The notes under the pieces are model-generated. The model had not been told where the DNA came from. It did not search any database and worked only from the letters and a program-made list of their open reading frames with translations. A DNA stretch of 64,000 bases from Magnolia sinica (lineage: Eukaryota; Streptophyta; Magnoliopsida; Magnoliales; Magnoliaceae): NCBI RefSeq assembly GCF_029962835.1, contig NC_080588.1, forward strand, positions 29,311,501-29,375,500, given 5' to 3'. How positions within the stretch are numbered: position 1 is the first letter of the stretch; each line of letters begins with the position of its first letter. Of the stretch, positions 58,181-64,000 are shown in pieces. A program made the position numbers and the translations under genes.

Positions 58181-59592
58181 TTTGTTTGTCCCGAGCAAAG
58201 TATGTGAAAAATAAATTGAGAATTACAGGACAATTTCTAAAAACTCGAGTGATTTTTGCAGAGTAATCCAAATATGAGAATTTTTAGATTCATGACTGTT
58301 GGATATTACTTTCTCCTAGACTCCAGCGCATGGTAAACTTCATAATCAAGTTCAAAGTATTATTCCATTAATTAGAAAAATTCTAACCATTGAGATCTAT
58401 GAATGTATAGTCTAATCTCGACTTGTCAACATTAAGATTCACCTCGATATTCAAGGATATCATTGGTAACAACTAAGAGAATTCACGATAACTCAACTTG
58501 GCTTACATATTATCTTTTTATTCTTTTTTTTTTTTCATTAGAATTAACGCCAAGAAGAGGGATCCGATCCTCACCTATAGGGAGCAAACCTAAGGTAAAG
58601 ACTGTACACCCAACTTTTTCACATATCATTCATGGGGAATCGAATCCTCACCTATAGGGAGCAAACCTATGGTAAAGACTATTCGCCCAATCCATTCAAT
58701 TTCCCAAGTTGGTTCCTTACATGCTTAATGATTACTAAGTTAACCCTTCAATATCAAACTGAAACCTTAATGTGAAAGCGAGATGTGTCCTGCGAATTCA
58801 TGTCTCAATCAATGTTTACAATTTCTAGTAATGGATTAACGATTGAAACTTAGCTGTGAAATTTAATAGATAATTGAATCCAAGAGTCATAAAGTACCAA
58901 CATCACGCATCTTGTAGTTCTAAATCCAAGATAGCCGTTAAAATCGCTTCGAATTCATATGAAATTCTAGAAAAATTTAAAAATTTTCACAATTTTTGCT
59001 CAAGACCAAGAAAACACTGATTAAGAAACCTACTCTCCCACCCCCAACCAAAAATCTACATTGTCCTCAATGTAAAAGAAATAAGCATGTGATGCACATG
59101 GGACAAAATAAGTAAATGAGAAGTGATAGAAAGATAATACCTGGATGAAATAATTAAGAGGCTTTCCAAAGATATCTACATAAGAGCGGGTCAGCACAAG
59201 AGAGAAACGAACAGAAGAAAAATGAAATCCTACTTACACCACTTTCGTAGGTGCTCTCGATTGCATTTAGCGTATGCAACGAGCCTTTAAACCCCTAGGT
59301 TACCCCTAGTGGACGAGTTGTAGTCTCGTGAGGGTTTGCAGTAATGTTACCCACAAACATTGGACTAATGAATGAGAAAAGTGAAATGGAATGAAAATTT
59401 GGGTTGCGTCCTAGGAGCGCTAAGTTTAACGTCTTCAACTAGACAAGAATGGACCATGAATTAATCAATCTTGATAACCTGGGTCCGCCAAGGAGATCAA
59501 TCTTGGTAAAAGGAGCAGTCGAGGCATGGACATGTCCTCGAATCAAATTTCTCGACAAATGGTTTCAATCGATGTCCATTGACTTTAAACTC
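58181..59592. other. Gypsy region between integrase and PPT
   Basis: Non-coding. Contains two near copies of a block with TCCTCACCTATAGGGAGCAA and GGTAAAGACT (about 58,568-58,602 and 58,644-58,680). The ACATTGAGGACAATGT dyad with its G-rich tract lies at 59,033-59,073 (minus). No env-like ORF survives. Confidence 0.55.
59033..59073 (-). other. Conserved dyad plus G-rich tract
   Basis: Sense ACATTGAGGACAATGT followed by GGTTGGGGGTGGGAGAG, counterpart of 4,519-4,560. Confidence 0.65.
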
Positions 59593-60632
59593 CTAGCCAT
59601 TGTCGGGATCTCTTATCGCAATGGCCCCATGAGGAAAAACAGTAACAACAATGTAAGGGCCGGTCCAACGAGATCGAAGCTTACTCGGAAAGAGATGTAA
59701 TCGAGAATTGTACAAAAGGACCTTCTGACCAGGCGTAAATGATTTTCGCAAAATATGTTGGTCATGAAATGCTTTCATCTTGTCCTTGTAAATTCTCGAA
59801 TTATCGTACGCATCATTCCGAATTTCTTCAAGTTCATTCAATTGAAGTTTGCGTAGCGAGCCGACGATCGATTGAAATTAAGATTTTTGATCGCCAAGAT
59901 CGCTTTATGTTCCAGCTCCACGAGGCAAGTGACAAGCCTTCCCATAGACAAGTCTAAAGGAGACATTCCAATAGGGGTTTTAAATGCGATGCGGTATGCC
60001 CATAAGGCATCGGTCAATCGAATTGACCAATCCTTACGATCAGGGTTGACCGTCTTCTCCAAGATGTGTTTAATTTTTCTATTAGAAATCTCGGCTTGCC
60101 CACTTATCTGTGGGTGGTACGGGGTGCTCACCTTATGAGAGATACTGTATTTCTTCATTAAGCTCTCAAATGGTTTATTGCAAAAGTGTGAGCTCCCATC
60201 ACTAATGATGGCTCGAGGCGTTCCGAATCGAGAAATGATGTTTTCTTTTAGGAATTTAATGACCGTGCGATGGTCATTAGTTTGACACGGAATCGCTTCA
60301 ACCCATTTAGTGACATAGTCCACGACGAGCAAAATATATAGATTTTCAAATGATTGGGGGAATGGTCCCATGAAATCGATGCCCTAGTAATCAAATGCTT
60401 CAATGATAAGGATGGGATTCAAAGGTATCATATTTCGATGGGACAATGCTCCCAATTTCTAGCAACGCTCACAAGCTTTGCAAAACTCATGAGTGTCCTT
60501 AAACATAGTGGGCCAGTAAAAGCCACACTGCAGAATCTTGGCCGTGGTCTTTTTAGCAGAAAAGTGACCACCACAGCCTCGAGTGACAGAAGGAGATGAC
60601 GCTCGGATGCTCATCGTCCGGTACACATCTCC
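59593..60632 (-). pseudogene. Athila-like integrase
   Basis: Zinc-finger region (GCGGHF and CERC) and the first catalytic Asp (GIDFMGP) lie in 60,372-60,632, interrupted by TAG codons after CERC and before GIDFMGP. The core at 59,838-60,371 (177 codons) has the second Asp (IISDGSSHF) and the Glu ([10 protein letters not shown]). The C-terminal part, 59,593-59,841 in a shifted frame, reads [11 protein letters not shown] and WTGPYIV. A frameshift near 59,840 and the two stops disable it, but all catalytic residues are present. Confidence 0.88.
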
Positions 60633-61257
60633 TTAGGATTTGGTCGGGCAATATTTAAATAAGTAAGGATCATCCAAAAAAGTTACGCACCTCGGTGAAG
60701 AATTTCTTCTTATCTTGCGCAGTCCTATATGTCGGTATGGCACTGTAGCAAGATAATTAGCAATATCAACGAACCAAGGTGAATGGGAAACTCGAAACAG
60801 TTGTTCATCGGGGAACATGTCGTTGATATGAGTCGCCTCAAGGGAATCGGAGGTATTAAGGCGAGAAAGGTGATCGGCCACTATGTTCTCTACTCCCTTT
60901 TTATCTTTAATTTCCAAATCAAATTCTTGGAGTAGAAGGATCCATCGTATCGGGCGGGGCATAGAATCATTCTTAGAGAAGAAGATACTTAAGTGCCGCA
61001 TGATCCGTGTAGATAATGATCTTGGATCCGATCAAGTAGGACCTAAATTTGTCCAAGGCGAACACCACGCTAAGAGTTCCTTTTCCGTAGTCGAGTAATT
61101 CACTTGGCCAGAATTTAAGGTTCTACTTGCGTAGTGAATGACGTAGGGCCGCTTATCTTTCCTCTGGCCTAAGACCGCTCCAAGAGCATAATCGAAGCAT
61201 CGCACATAAGCTCAAAAGGAAGGCTCGAGTTGGGTGGCTGCATGATAGGTGCGATGG
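60633..61257 (-). pseudogene. Athila-like RNase H
   Basis: The open part 60,633-61,001 carries the RNase H end ([33 protein letters not shown]) and the linker to integrase. The upstream RNase H part at 61,002-61,257 is readable only with frameshifts. Confidence 0.8.
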
Positions 61258-62493
61258 TTAACGTGCCCTTAAGCTTGGTGAAAGCTTCCTGGCATTGCTC
61301 GATCCACTCGTATGATCATCCTTTTGAAGAAGAGTACATAAAGGACGAGAGAGGAGACTAAAGTCCTTTATGAATCGCCTATAAAATCCTGCGTGTCCTA
61401 AGAAGGATCGCATGTCTCTGATGTTCTTGGGTGGAGGTAGGTTAGAGATAAGATCGATTTTTGCCTTATCTACCTCGATTCCCTTGGACGAGATGATATG
61501 CCCAAGGACAATTCCCTTCTGAACCAAGAAATGGCACTTCTCCCAATTAAGTACCAAGTTCTTTTCTTCACATCTTTTCAACACACATTTAAGACTTTCC
61601 AAGCATTTGCTAAAAGATGGACCATAAATAGAGAAGTCGTCCATGAAGACCTCTAGATATTGCCCCACCATGTCAGAAAAAATACTAAGCATACATCGCT
61701 GAAAAGTGGCAGGGGCATTACATAGTCTGAATGGCATCCTTCGATAGGCAAAGGTGCCGTAGGGACATGTAAATGTGGTCTTTTCCTGGTCTTCAGGGGC
61801 TATCTCTATCTGGTTGTAGCCCGAATACCCGTCAAGGAAACTGTAATAGGAATGACCAGCTAACCTTTCCAGGATCTGATCAATGAATGGTAAAGGAAAG
61901 TGGTCTTTCCTCGTGACGGTATTCAACTTCCTGTAGTCAATGCACATTCTCCAACCAGTAATGACTCTAGTTGGCACGAGTTCATTATTAGCATTGGCTA
62001 CGATGGTGATTCCGGACTTCTTAGGGACCACTTGAGTTGGACTCACCCATTGACTATCAGATATAGGGTATATAATACCCACATCCAATAGTTTAAGAAC
62101 CTCGGCCTTAACCACTTCCTTCATGTTTGGATTTAGTCTACGTTGTGGTTGCCGAGCGGTTTTTGCATTATCCTCAAGGTATATGTGATGAGTACAAATC
62201 GAGGGATCGATTCCTTTGAGGTCCGCTATCGTCCATCCCAGGGCTCCTTTATGCTCAATGAGAGTAGATATAAGCATACTCTCCTGCTCTTTCTCCAGGT
62301 GGGCAGAGATCACCACCGGGTATGTCTCATCTTGACCTAAGTATGCATATTTCAAATCAGAGGGCAAAGGTTTTAGGTCAAGCTTCGGCGGCTTGAGGTT
62401 AGACGGTAGAGGCACTATATCGGTTTGTGGCAATTCTTCAAATTGTGGCCTCCACCGGTTAACTTCAAGTACTGGCAGGATCAAGCAAGGCAC
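61258..62493 (-). pseudogene. Athila-like reverse transcriptase
   Basis: 411 open codons covering fingers to thumb: GWRMCIDYRKLN, FPLPFIDQILERLAG, FLDGYSGYNQI, FTCPYGTFAYRRMPF, the FMDD catalytic tetrad (residues 283-286) and the connection (LGHAGFYRRFIKDFS). It reads on from the protease in another frame at 62,465-62,493, which indicates a frameshift since these elements normally have one gag-pol frame. The C-terminus turns to unrelated residues after KDDHTS. Confidence 0.88.
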
Positions 62494-64000
62494 ACGTCTC
62501 CCTAATCATGTCATCATCGAAATCATGGGAGTGGGCCAGGCACGTCTCCAGATGGTCGGAGGATAAGGTTAGAGGTGTCGTATCTTCCACGAAAGAGTCA
62601 ATCATGTTAATGTCGTGGAAATCGTCATCATCCTCTGCGTTGCTGCCGTTATTGAAAAAAATGTTTGACTCCAATGTCAAATTTTTAAAAGACATAGTCA
62701 TGATACCATTCCTGCAATTGATAATTGCATTTGACGTGGCAAGGAATGGGCGACCAAGAATGACAGGAATCTGAGTGCTCATGTTATTGATGGGTTCGGT
62801 GTCCAGGATGATAAAATCTACAGGGTAGTAAAATCTATCGACCTGGACTAACACATCTTCAATTATCCCTCTTGGTACACGAACAGAGCGATCAGCAAAT
62901 TGTAGTGTGGTTAGGGTGGGTTTTAATTCACCCAAACCTAACTGTTTGTATACCGAGTAGGGAATCAAATTGACGCTCGCTCCTAAGTCAATTCGATGGT
63001 TCCCGATTACACATGATATGGTTGGGATACCGGGATCCTTGAATTTCTGTGGCACGTCTTGCTTCAAGATGGCACTCACTTTCTCAGTCAAGAAGATTTT
63101 CTTTTGAAAAATTTTCCGTCTTTTGGTCGTGCATAAGTCTTTCAGGAATTTGGCATATGAAGGTATCTGTTTAACAACATCAAGTAGAGGAATGTTGACT
63201 TTCACCTGTTTCAACACCTCTAGGATATCCTGAGAGTCAGAGAGAGGTTTTGGTGAAACCAACCGTTGGGGGAATGGAGCAACTGGCTTCTCTAGAAGTT
63301 CCGGTTCTACTTTTTGTGGGGTATCACTGGATCCATCATTGTTGTCCTCTTTTGGTTCTTGAGGGTTTTCGGGCCTAACCGGAAGAGTTTTATCAATGAT
63401 CTTCTCAGTCCTAAGAGTGGTGATGTATTTAGCATGCCCCATCTGATTTGAAGCGCTGGGATCATTATTCTCGCACTGCGGTTTAGGATTGGGGAGAGGT
63501 TGTGCAGGAAGCATCCCTTTTTCTATAACCGTCATACGAGAATCTATCTTTTGCATAAAATCTGTAATTCCCCACATTGCCTGAGCCAGCTCTTGTATGG
63601 GATTTTGAACCGGTTCCTCTTGAGGTTTCACTTGATTTGGATTTTGATTGAAGAAACCTGGAGGAGTAGCCGTCTGTCCATTCCTCCAACTAAAGTTTGG
63701 ATGATTTTTCCAACAAGGATTGTATGTGTTGGAGTTAGGTCCGAAAAAGGTCTTTGATAGTTGTTTACGGCATTGGCTTGTTCATTCAACACTCCTCGAA
63801 AGGCGGGTATTGTAGGGCAGTTTTAATTGTATGAATGTTGCAATCACAGATGCCGCAAACAATTTCATTGACCTTATCCTTCTTTCCTTCCATAGCCTCA
63901 ACTTTCCTTATGAGCGTAGTCACTTTACACTTGATATCATCTTCTTCTTTCAAGAGATATAATCCACCTTTCTCCTTTAATTGAGTCGGCCTAGAAGTTG
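62465..64000 (-). pseudogene. Athila-like gag C-terminus and protease
   Basis: 62,465-63,631 (388 codons): gag tail (MWGITDFMQKIDSRMTVIEK), a Pro/Glu-rich linker, then an aspartic protease with DLGASVNLIPYSVYKQLGLG and the flap-side segment GIIEDVLVQVDRF. From 63,632 to the window edge more gag is readable with frame changes (WKNHPNFSWRNGQ). The Cys-rich gag zinc region around 63,840-63,870 is partly lost. Continues outside the window. Confidence 0.85.

Larger units (their letters stand above)
56002..64000 (-). mobile_element. Athila-like Ty3/gypsy element, 5' end outside window
   Basis: Minus strand: 3' LTR (56,002-58,163), PPT, a long non-coding stretch, integrase, RNase H, RT, protease and gag running off the window. 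The gag wording NTYNP, WKNHPNFSWRNGQ (about 63,670-63,730) and the protease DLGASVNLIP are characteristic of the Athila/Tat branch. Coding parts are readable but interrupted by several stops and frameshifts. The putative target sequence on the left is TACTT. Confidence 0.9.

Overview
This is nuclear DNA of a flowering plant. It holds one host gene with introns embedded in nested LTR retrotransposons and small DNA transposons. The TGGGCC/GGGCCCAC-rich repeats and long introns would fit a magnoliid or other early-diverging angiosperm, but the sequence does not prove the lineage.

Host gene: the only gene recognised with confidence lies on the minus strand, 34,109 down to 21,405. It is a six-exon GAUT13/GAUT14-type galacturonosyltransferase (GT8, Golgi pectin synthesis). 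All five introns have GT-AG ends, all exon phases fit, and the joined exons encode 531 residues with no break. The first Asp of the DxD motif is Ala. Its introns carry three small DNA transposons.

Left flank (1-20,167), all on the plus strand: a truncated Ty3/gypsy LTR (1-2,817); a decayed Athila/Tat-like gypsy 3' half (2,818-7,983) whose LTR contains a 1.09-kb tandem duplication and is followed by a primer-binding site; a small hAT-like element; and an old Ty1/copia element (9,325-20,167). The copia element is itself interrupted by a solo LTR (12,869-15,160, target duplication GAAGT) and a 472-bp DNA element (18,218-18,689, 10-bp target duplication).

Right flank (34.4-64 kb): a gypsy pol remnant; a gypsy LTR split by a 4.18-kb solo LTR (37,023-41,198, duplication ATTGT); a solo copia LTR (41,900-43,871, duplication AATGC); then, only 30 bp away and in opposite orientation, a young full-length SIRE-type copia element (43,902-54,748, duplication AGTCT) with an extra ORF after pol. 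Next come a truncated LTR of the same family as 1-2,817 (54,831-56,001) and an Athila-like gypsy element on the minus strand (56,002 to beyond the window).

The most unusual signal is that several unrelated LTR families carry clusters of short CGA...TCG dyads directly upstream of the LTR TATA box. The dyad sequence differs between families (CGACTGGTCG, TCGATGATATCGA, TCGATGCCATCGA). The CGACTGGTCG type recurs upstream of the extra ORF inside the full-length copia element.
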